A stretch of 64,000 bases of DNA from Nannobrachium achirus (lineage: Eukaryota > Chordata > Actinopteri > Myctophiformes > Myctophidae): the NCBI GenBank assembly GCA_963921795.1, contig OY997644.1:661753-725752 (forward strand). The letters run 5' to 3'. Numbering within the stretch: the stretch's first letter is position 1; every line of letters starts with the position of its first letter. Both the position numbers and the translations under genes were made by a program. The notes below the pieces were generated by a model that was not told where the DNA came from, did no database searches, and was given only the letters and a program-made list of their open reading frames with translations. Positions 49,776 to 61,576 of the stretch are shown here, one piece after another.

Positions 49776-50178
49776 CAGTGGTTCTCAACTTGTGGGTCGG
49801 GACCCCCAGTGGGGTCCCCAAATTATTTTTGGGGGGTCGCCATGATTAACTTAATGTGCAACATTGTTTTCTCACTCAACAGTATGCTAAACAAACTAAC
49901 ATAACGTTTAAGTGTATAGAGGGCATCTGCACATTTCTAAAGTGACAATTTAAGGACTTTTTAATAGCTCTAAAATGACAAATTAAACTGTCAACTGTAC
50001 AAATTGTCAGGTATTTCACATTGTGAAAGTAGCAGATCTACATGCTCACATGTATCTGCTATTTTCACAGTAGAGCCGTGTTATACAAAATGTTGCCTGA
50101 ACTCTTATAGGGGGGGGGGGGTTCCCCAGTTAAAATATGATTATTTGGGGCGCAGGCTGAAAAGCTTGAGAACCACTG
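49776..50178. mobile_element. hAT-type MITE with hairpin
   Basis: CAGTGGTTCTCAAC to GCTTGAGAACCACTG, 403 bases, flanked by CAGTAGCC (49768-49775) and AAGTAGCC (50179-50186), seven of eight bases alike. It contains GGGACCCCC words and the short palindrome TAGCAGATCTACATGCTCAC/TGTATCTGCTA (50022-50069). Confidence 0.92.
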
Positions 50179-50536
50179 AAGTAGCCTACTGATGAGAGTT
50201 TTAAATGTTTGATAAATACACAGTGCTGTCAAACAAGTCTATGGAGCTATCTATGACATCTATTAAGATTTCATTTGCAACATAATTTTGATACTTGTAT
50301 GTAGTGGGGGTCCTGCTTCATCTCCCTTAGCTAAGGGGTCCTTGACTTGAAAACATCTTCTTGCCTGCAGAGAGAGAGAGAGTGAGAGGGGTTATCAATG
50401 TATCTTGACAAGTTGGCATACAAATGTTATTTTCCTAATGTAATGTTCTTATTTTAATCTCAATTACTGAATGTAAAGTCTCTGTGTTTTCTTTAGAATA
50501 TGTATGATGTTGATTTTACTATGTATTGCATGTTAG

Positions 50537-50820
50537 GAGGTTCTCAAATCTTTTATTTTCCCGGACCTCCTATGGGTCCATTTGGTTCCATTTGTACACA
50601 CTCAGAGGTGGAAAAGTATTAACATAGCATTGAAAATAGCAGATCTACAAGTTCAAAGCACTGTCATTGGCATGTTGAGTTTGTAGATTGTCTATTTTCA
50701 CATAGGGCTAAAGATCAGTAATGTATGTTTTATAGATAATATAATTTATATATACTGTAGGTGTGTGCCATCAAGGAACACTGAAGGTAGCCTACATCAA
50801 CTCACTTTGAGAACCCCAGC
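50537..50820. mobile_element. hAT-type MITE, degenerate ends
   Basis: GAGGTTCTCAAATC to CACTTTGAGAACCCC with GGACCTCC words and the hairpin 50631-50703 (AATAGCAGATCTACAAGTTC, GAGTTTGTAGATTGTCTATT). Target duplication not clear. Confidence 0.7.
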
Positions 50821-50879
50821 ATTAGTAGGCTACCATACATTTATGGCTAGCAGGTGTCTCTGGTAACATTTGAGACAAA

Positions 50880-51460
50880 AATGTGTGTGACAGAGAGACT
50901 ATACTTACACCTCCAAGATTCCCATGTACCTGACAAACTACTTCTTAAAGGTCAAGGATGTTCACGATCATAACACCAGAGGTAGCTCCACTAATCATCA
51001 TCAACGTAGATTTAACACTAAACAAGGCTCTAACTCGTTCTCCTGCTACACCATCAACATGTGGAACGCCCTTCCTCAAGCCCTAAAGGAGAGCAAATCC
51101 CTAGCCTCCTTCAAAATTGGTATGAAAAGTCACCTTCAGACAGCTGCTACCTGTGACTTGTAAATAGACTAAGCCCCCATGCTCCCCCCCCCCCCCCCCC
51201 CTTTTACTCTTTTTTCTGCCTTTGTATTTGTTATGCTTTTGAAACTGATATTATCCTAGATAAAGTGCTATGTTCTATCTGTCTGTCTTTCAATGTTATA
51301 TGAGATACTTAAAGTGTGGTTCCTGTGGAAATAAGCCTCTGCTTTCTAGGATCTCCTTTTAGTTGACCTTGTACCAGTGATTTGTACTGTCATGAAACTG
51401 TACTTTTTTCTATTGCAAACTTCTAATAAATTCTTCAATCAATCAATCAATACAACATGT
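50880..51460 (+). mobile_element. LINE 3' end
   Basis: The frame 50924-51163 ends the C-terminal tail of a non-LTR reverse transcriptase (VHDHNTRGSSTNHHQRRF, MWNALPQALKESKSLASFK). An untranslated region follows, with a C run (about 51185-51201), and then TAATAAATTCTTCAATCAAT and TCAA repeats as a tail at 51435-51450. Heavily 5'-truncated. The clade is not certain. Confidence 0.75.
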
Positions 51461-52329
51461 TTCACAGTCTTTTCTTTGTTTACTGTACAGTAGGTAGCAT
51501 TGTTAGAATGGGTTATTCAAGTAGAGTCTTCATACTTTGTTTCATCATTATACTGTATTATACATAACAAATGCACAGAGATGTGGTTGAAAAAAAGTTT
51601 ACTTCTAAAAAATATAATGTATACAGTTGTATAGAGTGGTGTGTGAACCTGCCATTTGTAACACAGTGAACCCAGGGGGTATGTCAATGGTGCTCAAACC
51701 TTTTCATGTGAAGGACACCCAAAATGTGTATTTGGCCACGGACCCCCATCTCAAAATATTTTGTTCTAGTAGGGACCCCCCAGAAGCAAAATTTGAGTTA
51801 CAAATGTTTGCTTAAAAAATACATATATTCAAAGATTTGTACACATTTTCATGACTTTTCAAAGTCATGAAGTATAAAATAATTCCAGGCCCCTCCAACT
51901 TGGGCCCTAGTAACTCAGTCCCACTTTCCCCCCCTTGTGATGTCACTGCGAACAGGTATTTTATAGGCATTATTTTCTCTTGCTATGCGCTGGATGTTCA
52001 CTCCTGCACACTAGTCCTACTATGTAGGTGTGAGATTTTTGATCTGAATACCACATGAAATAAAACAGTGCTCAATGGGTGAACAGATGAAGGTTCCCAC
52101 ACATCTTAACCAATTAATTTCCAAAATATTTCCAACATTTTCCATAATATTTAACACGATTTCCAGGAATATGTAACAATAATTCAGGTCAATAATGAGT
52201 CGCTTACTCCTATGCCCAATGCCCAAAACGTTTTCAGGCTGTGACTCCTGAAATAATCATGTTTGAACTGGGGACCCTGGAACCCTGACAGGAACTAAGA
52301 GTAGAGGAATTTTGTATAGCATGGTTTTA
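51461..52329. other. Intergenic with MITE remnant
   Basis: 51685-51800 (GGTGCTCAAACCTTTTCATG, GGACCCCC words) matches the remnant at 16950. Nothing else recognised. Confidence 0.5.
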
Positions 52330-52412
52330 TTGTGAAAATAGCCAATCTACATGCTCACAACGCCTTGTGTTGCGAGGTGTTGTGAGCATGTACATCTGCT
52401 ATTTTCACAATT
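52330..52412. repeat. Dispersed palindrome, near-perfect copy
   Basis: ATTGTGAAAATAGCCAATCT with ACATGCTCACAACGCC, inverted with few mismatches to CACAATT at the right end; loop of a few bases. Confidence 0.93.
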
Positions 52413-52905
52413 TCTGCTTCTAATATTTGACAATTTGGCTAATGTTTAATTTGTCATTTCAGGTATTAACTAAATCAATAACCAAAGACAATGCATAGCT
52501 ATTTTATCCAGGAACTTCCAGGACCCTTGATCATTACCAAACCTTTTCTAGTACTGGAAAAAATATATTTTTAATTTCAAAATATTTCCAGGAATTTCAT
52601 GAATGTGGGAACCCTGGATGGAGTCAATGAGAGAATAAATGAATGATTGATTAAAAATCATAATAAAACAGTGAAAAAAGTGGTTTCCCACTAGTGGTTT
52701 CCCACTAGATTGATTTCCAGCCTCAGGGTGAAGTGACAAAAAAATGTGGGCATTACATTTATCAACAAGTGGAAGGAAATCAATGCTTCACATTGATGCT
52801 TCACATTAAACATTGTTTAAAAAGAAGTGACCCACAGCCATCAATTTTATCACACAGCCATCCCAAAAGACCCCAAAAGAACAGAAAGAGGACAGTGTCC
52901 CCTAC

Positions 52906-53044
52906 AAGGAGTCGGAGGATTTTAGAGCAAAAGACCAACCATTAGGGGTCATAGATGCACAGTGAGGTAAGCGCAGTTCCACTGGCTTCAGGAACTTCAG
53001 GCCGTGGGGACCACACATCACCAGGGGGCTGAGGAGGGTCTCTC
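52906..53044 (-). CDS. tjp1: Isolated exon encoding part of the ZO-1 ZU5 domain
   Basis: On the minus strand, after the acceptor TGTCTAG, the exon reads ETLLSPLVMCGPHGLKFLKP, VELRLPHCASMTPNGWSF and ALKSSDS, then a GTAGGG donor. This wording is that of the C-terminal ZU5 domain of tight-junction protein 1 (ZO-1), a scaffold linking claudins and occludin to actin. No neighbouring tjp1 exon was found in 52 kb to the left or 11 kb to the right. An 11-base direct repeat AGGACAGTGTC flanks it (52889-52899, 53059-53069). It may be an exon of a gene with very long introns, or a stray copied exon. Confidence 0.82.
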
Positions 53045-54240
53045 CTAGACACAAACACAGGACAGTGTCAATGGTGTGTAGATCAGGGGTTTTCAAAGTG
53101 GGTGATGGGGCACCCTGGGGTGCTGCGAGATAATTTGATAATATTTGGAATTTATTTGAACACTTGAAAAAATCTTTAGTATCATTTTAAACTTGAAGTA
53201 CAAATTCATTTATAATCAAAAGGGACAATGCAAGACAGGTTGTCTGCAAGACAGGACTGTTACGGACATAACAGACATCTTGGACATCATGGTGGAGAAG
53301 GGACTGCCAATGTTATTTCAGCTTCTGTATCAAATAAATGAATATACAATTGTAGACAAAAATTAGGAAAAAGGGTTTGTGTGTTCATGCATTTTTATCA
53401 ATGAAATTTCAAAATGTTTCAATACATTTTCTAAGTATTTATCCTATTTCCAGGCCTATAGTAACAATATGGTGCAATGACTCTTAAACCATTGTGCTTT
53501 CCAATCATTAACACGGATTTCAGCAAAGGTGTCATGTGACAAAAAAAATAAAAATAAATAAAATAAAATATATATATATATATATATATAGAACACTTAA
53601 CTAGTAACAATGTATCACATACAGTAGCTATGCTTCAATATCAGCTTCAATATAAAATAAATAAACAAACAAGTTGTGTTATTATTTGACATAAACTTCT
53701 TATTTCAATATTAGATTTGTTTTTTGTAACTTAATGTTGGGGACTGTAGCCTACTGTAGCCCTTAAAACAGTGACAGTACAGAGTTTTAAATATGATGTA
53801 AAGTGTCATAAATAATCGAAAATGCTGTTCCATTCCTTTTATATCATTTTGGAGTCCCTAGATTAATTTGCTCACCACTAGAGAAATACCCCCTCAAACA
53901 TCATGTTGACATCACTTAAGACAACAGTCAACAGTCTATAGAACTTGAGAACATTGGGATTGGGTCTATAAAGAATTATAAAAGAAAATGTTTGAAATGT
54001 TGAAAATGTTTTTAACTGAATGCAGTAACAATGTTTATTAAGATGAGATTGTTTAATACTTTGCTTTCTGAATAAAAGCTACAAAGTAAAATTAAGTCTT
54101 AATTAAAGTAATTAGCATATTTACAGCTTCATTTAAATGACACATTTCTCTTAATTTAAAAACACCTGACTTCCATTTAAAAAAATCACCGAATTTTAAT
54201 ATGTTGTCCTATAAATATCACACAAAATATCAGAACGACG
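53045..54240. other. Intergenic or intronic, nothing recognised
   Basis: A MITE-like start CAGGGGTTTTCAAAGTGGG at 53090 without a matching end, and a TA microsatellite at 53569-53590. Otherwise AT-rich. Confidence 0.5.
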
Positions 54241-55397
54241 GATGCGAATTGCAAAATGGCGACCCCCGCCAAGCGATCGAAATTGGAGGATGACGAACAT
54301 ACCGATAGCGGATTTCTTTTTAAAGTATCCGATCAAAAAATTAGCCGCAATAATACTAAATACTTCAACTTCATTCTGCAAACCGGACCTGATGAGTACC
54401 ACAAAGGAGTTTCTTTTTCAATCAACAAACACGCCGCCTTCATCACCGCTGAAAAAAAATGGAACCCCGGTCAAATTGACAAACATTGTCAAATCCATCA
54501 ACAACGGTAAGATAACCTATGTCAACTTATCTGATCTATTTCATATTCATTAGTGCTAAAAACATATGAAGTCTACCATAAGAGCTAAGCTTTTATATTT
54601 GTATTACAGACGGCAATAACTATGAAATACGGATAAACTTCAAGAGCAATCTCCAACCTACATCCACTGCCATCTTCATCAGAACACCTCCACCAGATAT
54701 CAACACCTACAACCTCCGTGATATCAGTCAACTCAAACATCTCGACACAGTAAGTAGGCCTAACATGCAGTATTCATCATTGGACTTTCTTGTCAGGGCA
54801 CGTACAATTATACTGAAATTCAATTGAATTCAATTTATTTTCAATATAAATAAGCCTATAACGTTTAGAATAATAAACAATAAAATTTGGAAAGGTGCAC
54901 TGCCAAAATCCTTTCCCTTTAAAAAATATGGTAGGCCTATCTGTGCCCTAGTAGGCCTAGGCCAATTTGTTTAAGTTACTATGGTTTTTCAGCGTTTGTA
55001 TTTTTCCATTGTTCTGGAAAATATTGTAATTTCAAATATAAACTATTTGCAAGATTCTATGACCACTGGGTTTTAATTGTAAATTGCGACTGGGAATGTT
55101 GAATAACTTACAACATTAACCATTGGCTATTGTAGGAAAGGCGTGAATTGTTCTCTTAATCTACAATGTGTTTGTTTCATACAAACATTATGATGGCTAT
55201 TGGCCACAAAGTAAAAAACGATATAAAAACACCTTGGACTCTTTTATGAAAGAAAAGCGTTGCAGAGGAAAGAGGATAATTTAAACGTTCTATATGGCCG
55301 CAAAGTTGGTTGTTTGAGTTGTTAATATAAATAGCAACAGACTAGCCGCACATTGCAACACTAGATTCTTTTGTTTTTTGCTTTGATTGTATTAAAC

Positions 55398-55856
55398 TAC
55401 TTCAAACTCACCAATAGTGTGGCTGTATGGAAAGCCTGGAATTTACTCTTGGTATCTGCAAAGTGTTTGTTTTTGAAAAATCCACCGTTGAATTGTTACG
55501 ATTTTATTTTCTGTCAAGAAATCCGAAGACATGTTTTTTTTTTCTAAGTCTTGGACTTCGGAAGTGCTCGTCTTCTATAACACTACGTCCCGCTGCCTCC
55601 TGTATTAGGCTATGTGACAGAATCAGCTGGTACACAGGATTGCTGAGTGACTTCCTACGAGCGCTTCTAAACTCCAGCATTTAGAAAAAATAATCACCCG
55701 AACTGAATTTCTTGACAGAAGATAAAATCACAACAATTACACTGTGGATTTTTCAGAAACAAACACTTTGCAGATAGCAAGATTACATTCCAAGCTTTCC
55801 ATAGAGCCACAATATTGATGAGTTTGAAGTCGTTTAATACAATCGGATAGTAAAAT
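55398..55856. repeat. Foldback repeat in intron 2 of the RPA-like gene
   Basis: Left arm TTCAAACTCACCAATAGTG through ATCTGCAAAGTGTTTGTTT is inverted at 55700-55850 (AAACAAACACTTTGCAGATA ... TGATGAGTTTGAA). Parts recur a third time at 55985-56400 (ATCTGCAAAGTGTG, CTTTCCATAGAGCC). Arms about 140 bases, diverged. Confidence 0.82.
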
Positions 55857-56592
55857 CGGTAGGGGCTTTGTCCCTACAATCATGCGTAAGCTACAATGGT
55901 ATACAATTTACTTTGGGAAATTGGTCTTCAGAGAGTAACTAAGTAGATTTCCAATCATTTTACTTACTCCACTACATCTTGGATTCAATTAGCCGCAAAT
56001 TGCAACATTAGATAAAAAAAAACGTTATTTTATTGCGGCTCTGCGGTAAGCTTGAATTATCCTCCTTACATCTGCAAAGTGTGTCAGAAAAATCCACCGT
56101 ATACATGTTATGAGCTACTTTCTGTCAAATTCGGTTTAGGTGATAATTTTTCTAACTGCTGAAATTTGGAAGCACTTCTGGGAAATCACTAAGTGGTTCT
56201 ATACCATCTGGTTCTAATTTGGAACCATTATAATGCAGGAGGCCGCGGGAAAATCTTTGTAAAGGAAAAAAAGAGTGGGGGGGGGGAACATGGTTGGATT
56301 TATAGACATAAACTAGCTCATAGTCATAACGTGTATATGGTGGATCTGAAACAAATAATTAACAGATGGAAAGGGGATAATTCAAGCTTTCCATAGAGCC
56401 ATTGAGTTTAATACAATCAGATTGCAAAAAGAAAAAAAGAAAAACATTTTGATCCATTTAATATATGGGATTTGCTTTTAGTCCACTACATTTATTTGAA
56501 ACCATAGTAGCCTATAGTTACTTTGCACATATTAATTACAATGTTATAAACATGCATAAACCACGTTTGCCCTATTTTATATCTAAGCTATG

Positions 56593-56668
56593 TGATAATG
56601 GCCGATCTACAAGCTCACAACACATGGCATGACAGTGTGTTGTAAGCAAGATCTGCTATATTCAAACA
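56593..56668. repeat. Dispersed palindrome, eroded copy
   Basis: ATAATGGCCGATCTACAAGC with TCACAACACATGG faces GTGTGTTGTAAGC and AGATCTGCTATATTCA; the right arm lacks a few bases. Confidence 0.8.
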
Positions 56669-56695
56669 TTTTGTACGTTTGTTACTTTTAACTAG

Positions 56696-56697
<2 letters not shown>

Positions 56698-56778
<81 letters not shown>
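56698..56778. repeat. (TG)n microsatellite at the palindrome border
   Basis: About 40 TG copies directly abut the left end of the large palindrome. An AT microsatellite (57996-58031) abuts the right end. Confidence 0.97.
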
Positions 56779-56785
<7 letters not shown>

Positions 56786-57991
56786 CATAGTCTAATAGAG
56801 AACCAGCACGTTCAAGACGCGGAGCGTTCGCCGTGCGGTGCCGGGGCGGCGCCGGGGCGGCGCCGGGGCACCCACAGCAACGTGTTCCAGGCGGAGCCTG
56901 GCGGAGCCCCAGACACGAAGCCCAACCGAGTTACGAAGCCCCCCTGTATCCACGAAGCCCCAAGCGGCGCGAAGGCCAGCGGTCCTTGGTCCTGCTCTTC
57001 GCCCCCGAGCGCCGTAGGCGCGAGTGGCCGCGAAGAGCGGGCCAGGGCCGCGCGGCCGGCGGAGCGCCGCGCGAGTTACGAAGCCGTGGTGGACGCAATC
57101 GTTATATTAATATTTGCCCAGGCCGTAAGGCCTGGGCAAGCGCACGATAATGGCTAAGCTAGGCTAGGCTAGGCTAGGCTAGGCTAGGCTAGGCTAGGCT
57201 AGGCTACGTAAACAACGTCGCAAATATAGTCGCAAACGAGTGACGTCAGCGCCTTCACTAGTAAATGCATAGAGTATGAGTGAATGGCTGTCGTACGCCA
57301 CCTGGTGGTGATTAGTGTGTGGTGAACTACAAAACGAGCGCTCTTACAATGAACGTCCTGGGTTACCCAAACATCCTGTAACATATATATGTTACAGGAT
57401 GTTTGGGTAACCCAGGACGTTCATTGTAAGAGCGCTCGTTTTGTAGTTCACCACACACTAATCACCACCAGGTGGCGTACGACAGCCATTCACTCATACT
57501 CTATGCATTTACTAGTGAAGGCGCTGACGTCACTCGTTTGCGACTATATTTGCGACGTTGTTTACGTAGCCTAGCCTAGCCTAGCCTAGCCTAGCCTAGC
57601 CTAGCCTAGCCTAGCCTAGCTTAGCCATTATCGTGCGCTTGCCCAGGCCTTACGGCCTGGGCAAATATTAATATAACGATTGCGTCCACCACGGCTTCGT
57701 AACTCGCGCGGCGCTCCGCCGGCCGCGCGGCCCTGGCCCGCTCTTCGCGGCCACTCGCGCCTACGGCGCTCGGGGGCGAAGAGCAGGACCAAGGACCGCT
57801 GGCCTTCGCGCCGCTTGGGGCTTCGTGGATACAGGGGGGCTTCGTAACTCGGTTGGGCTTCGTGTCTGGGGCTCCGCCAGGCTCCGCCTGGAACACGTTG
57901 CTGTGGGTGCCCCGGCGCCGCCCCGGCGCCGCCCCGGCACCGCACGGCGAACGCTCCGCGTCTTGAACGTGCTGGTTCTCTATTAGACTAT

Positions 57992-57999
<8 letters not shown>
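56779..57999. repeat. Near-perfect 1.2 kb palindrome
   Basis: Two arms of about 608 and 613 bases meet without a spacer at ACATATATATGT (about 57386). The only difference I find is one extra AGCCT pentamer in the right arm (57570-57618 against 57158-57205). Each arm, read inward, has GTCATAGTCTAATAGAG, a CpG-rich half with GGCGCC repeats, the small hairpin GCCCAGGCCGTAAGGCCTGG, a GGCTA repeat, and AT-richer sequence to the centre. Mirror-image frames of 105 and 61 codons are by-products of the symmetry and match no family I know. It lies in intron 2 of the RPA-like gene. Confidence 0.95.
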
Positions 58000-58036
<37 letters not shown>

Positions 58037-58855
58037 CTCTTGTACCCAAACTAAATATATCTTTTGTCTTTCCCCATCAGATTGGACAAATCACAATAAA
58101 AATCTTCGACAGCCAACCAGAAGAAACAGTAACCACGTACCAAGGACTCACAAAAACACAACAATTTGAAATTTCCGATCATACCGAGAAACAGCTGCTA
58201 GTAGCTAGAAATTGGCAAATCATACATCATCACTAATCTCAAGGTCCGTCATTACCCAAAACATTCCATCAACTGCACCACAGCAACTACAATAAACCCA
58301 TCCGAAGACCTGGACATTCCCCAAGCCATCACTTCATTACATTCAGTGTTTCAAAAGGATGCCACAACTGCCCAAGGAACAATTCAAGCCACACACATCA
58401 CTTCACGTTTCACCTGCAATCACTGCAAAAAATTTCAACCGGTCACTTTTAATTTGAATGCAAAAACCACCCGCTGTACACACTGCAATATGCTCCAGAA
58501 AACGACAGCCTACAAATCAACTACATCTGGGACACTCATAATAAACATGGACAATACAGACATTAAACTATCTACACCACATTCCGTCATAATATCATAC
58601 CTCACCAAAAATAACCTCTCACACATTTCTGAAAATGCAAATCACATCGAACAACACTTCATAGAACAGGAACATTTCACCTTCACTTACTCCCTTGCAT
58701 CACTCACCTTAATAGCACTATCACCAGTAACCCCACACAGCACTCCAGGACCATCATTGCCAAGCTCTTCAGGACCACCATCTCAAACATCACAACCATC
58801 ATCATCACCAGAGTTGGATATTGCAGACTTGCTTAAAGGACAAACATGGAAGTAA

Positions 58856-60950
58856 TTGTATTTTTTTTCTGTTTTTGATCACACTATGAAATAATATTTT
58901 TTTCTTTAACACACATATTTTGTATTTTCATTCTTTAAAATGCAAATGGATGTTCTAGCTAACTCAAACTCTCAATTCAAAGCATTTGTTAAATCTATCT
59001 AAGTATTCAAGACATATTACGAAATGCCACATAATCTCAATTTTACCTGTTAAACCTTGACCAAATGGTTGTTTTTGTTGTATGCTTTTTCTTCCCTGGG
59101 GGAAGTTCTCTCAACGTGATACAAATAGATTTTTTTTAGAAGTTTAATAGAACTTAAATGTATCATGCGATAATTAAGTACAACCATATAGCCTAACAAT
59201 GATTAAAGTATGCTACCCATCAAAAGCAAACTTAGAGGGATCATTTGTTTTAAAGAAAATAAATACTGCTACTACGAAATTGATGAATTGGGACATGCAC
59301 ATCACCAAACGTTACTTCTACCAAAAGTAGCCTATGGATCAAATCATTGTCATTCACAAAATGAATAAATCCTTATAGATAGGCTATAACTAAATGTTGA
59401 TCTGATCGTTCTTGGCTTCTTTCTTTTGATACATTCTTAAACAGAAGTTACATTATATAGCTTAGTGATGCATCAGTCAACAAATGTTGACTGAAAACTC
59501 AATGTCAAGTAAAGGTGAAACCGAAAATGGACCAACAGATATACAAAGTATTACATTATATCTATTAACGTGGTGTAGGCCTACAAATGACCAATAATTG
59601 ACAAACATGGTAACCAAAGACACACCCAACACCTCACGAGTGTGGCTACTTAAACACTGATTGTGTGGTGGCTATAAAGGCCCACAGTCAGTTCCCTCAT
59701 GATCATACTACAAAACAATTACTCAAAGAGAAGCAAGTAAGTGCTTGAACAATATAATTAAACGTAGAAAAAAAAACACAATAAACTAAGTAGTAAGGCC
59801 CATTCCCACTGCGCCAGATAAACGGATGCAAAAATCGTTCTCCATTCATATAAGATATTGAGGTTTACTTCAAGACACCGTTTTGCTATAGCAAAAAAGG
59901 AAACGTTTTAGTAGTCTCACTATCAATAATGAATTAAGTATACCATAGGCCGAATGAATTATGGATTTAATTATAAATGTATTTAATACCATTCTGACGA
60001 TTTAAACTTGAAAATAAAATACATTTATTACTTTATTGACTCAAATCGTGTATGTCTGTTCTTTTGTATACAACATACACCTACTGTGCTACAGCACAAC
60101 GACATCTCGATGTAGAAGTTGTCATTGCCAGCTTGCATAGTAGCCCACAGGAACTAGGTACTGCTTGAAGTTACGAGAAAAACAAAGATTTACAAGTCCA
60201 CACCGTGTTGTATAGCAATTGGTTGTAAATGTGTAAATCTGGACATCACGTGTGCATCACAAAGAATGCCTGTATCAAGATACTGTCTAGGTTAAGTTAA
60301 AAGAACGCTTGTTTTTGATGGAGACGATGGGTGCACGCCATCTCAAGCAGACGTGAGTCAATACCGAAAGCAATCGAGTCGCCATGTCAAACGTTGCACA
60401 GTCTGCTTGAGCCAATTCAGCACCATTTTAAGTTTTAGCTAAACCAGGGTAGGGGCAGGAGTAGGCTAAATCTTCGTCCATTCCTTCAAGTCCTCGCAAT
60501 CATAGTGAACACAGTCGAGTAGCTAGTGGTGTGTAACCTCACCAACCAGTCTTTCTCGGGAGAAAGCCTGGTGTTCGTTCACAACAGACCGTTTGGTTTC
60601 CGCCTAAAGCGCAGAAACCACTAGAAGAAGCGGCGTCGCTTTGATTTCGTTCCCCTCGTTTGTTTCCCCAATCCCTATTAAAATGCTCGAGAAGCCTAGT
60701 GTAGTCTTGCCAGTCGCTACGAGTTGGACTAAAAGATGCACATACCAAACGATTTTTTCGAAAGCAAAACTACGCCGCATCAAGGTGTTTATTAGGTAGG
60801 CCTTAAAACTATGTCCTTGGGTGCAGGGGAATATTTTGGGTTAAAACTGAATCCGGTTGATAGTTCCGGCCAAAGTGTAGTCCGTCTAGGACTACAACAT
60901 TACGTAAAGTGGTTTCTGCTGCCGACCGGATCAAACCTCGTAAAGTGAAG
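58856..60950. other. Intergenic; possible core promoter
   Basis: Mostly unrecognised AT-rich sequence. At 59672-59682 GCTATAAAGGC is a good TATA box on the plus strand, with a GCAAGTAAGT donor-like site at 59733. Together these could be a promoter and short first exon, but no downstream exon is identified. A weak hairpin lies at 60180-60240. Confidence 0.35.
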
Positions 60951-60959
60951 TGATCCCAG

Positions 60960-61300
60960 ACTAAGTGGTGTGTCGTTCATGAATGATTCGTTCATAATCA
61001 TAAGAATCGAGTCATTAGCATGACTCGTGAACGATTCGTTCAAATCCCTGAAATGGGTCGTTCACACTTTAGTTCACACCCTCGCCCTTCTCCATAATAG
61101 CCCCGGCCGGCAAACAGGACGCGACGGCGGGCTGTACTCGCGGCGTAATAAAAACGTTCCCACGATTGTGTTTTTTCACGGGACGATCGAGCTATGAACG
61201 AATCATTTGAACGAATCTTTTGAACGGATCATTACCGTGAACGTGAACGAAATAATGCGTTCACTGAAATGAATGGGATTGCCCATCACTACAGCCGAGC
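60960..61300. mobile_element. MITE remnant rich in GAACGAAT words
   Basis: Many inverted ATTCGTTCA/TGAACGAAT words and an end GGGATTGCCCATCACTAC resemble the fish hAT group with TAGTGATGGG ends. The left end is degenerate. Confidence 0.5.
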
Positions 61301-61360
61301 ACTCCCTACTTTCGGTTTAGCCAGATTCATAAGATTCTACAAGTGGGTCTTCACTTAGGG

Positions 61361-61572
61361 CAGGGTTCTTCAACGTTTTCAGGCTGGGGACCCCCAAACT
61401 GATGGGGAGATGGAGCAGGGAGGGACCCCATACCACCTCGTAGGGTGGGGGGGTTGGGGCTACGACATATTTTTTATTTTAAACATTGTACAAGTTATAA
61501 TAATTTCGCGGACCCCCTGTAGTACCTCCGCGGACCCCCTAGGAGTCGCGGACCCCCTGTTGAAGACCCCTG
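61361..61572. mobile_element. hAT-type MITE, 212 bp
   Basis: CAGGGTTCTTCAACG to GTTGAAGACCCCTG with GGGACCCCC and GCGGACCCCCT words. Flanks ACTTAGGG and GCTTAGGA agree at six of eight bases, a worn target duplication. Confidence 0.8.
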
Positions 61573-61576
61573 GCTT

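Larger units (their letters stand above)
54256..58855 (+). pseudogene. RPA-like OB-fold/zinc-ribbon protein gene, two frameshifts
   Basis: Exon 1 (54256-54508) starts MATPAKRSKLEDDE and has KYFNFILQTG, a pattern I know from unnamed multi-copy fish proteins with OB folds. Exon 2 is 54610-54749 (NYEIRINFKSNLQP). Exon 3 runs from 58081 to TAA at 58853-58855. It contains ITIKIFDSQPEETV, KVRHYPKHSINC, and a C-X2-C...C-X2-C ribbon (CNHCKKFQ, CTHCNMLQ) as in the large subunit of replication protein A, then a Pro/Ser-rich tail with ELDIADLL. Single-strand DNA binding is therefore the likely original role (inference). The frame shifts at an A8 run near 54452 and again near 58205. Intron 2 is 3.3 kb and holds a foldback repeat, a hairpin copy and the 1.2 kb palindrome. 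Similar proteins occur in some DNA transposons; mobile origin is possible but not shown. Confidence 0.62.

Noticed and set aside
56833-57945. Paired identical frames of 105 and 61 codons
   Set aside because: Their identity is caused by the palindrome; composition is Arg/Ala/Pro-rich in all frames and no family fits.
60539-60748. 69-codon minus-strand frame
   Set aside because: No homology that I recognise, no splice or promoter context, below what chance allows.
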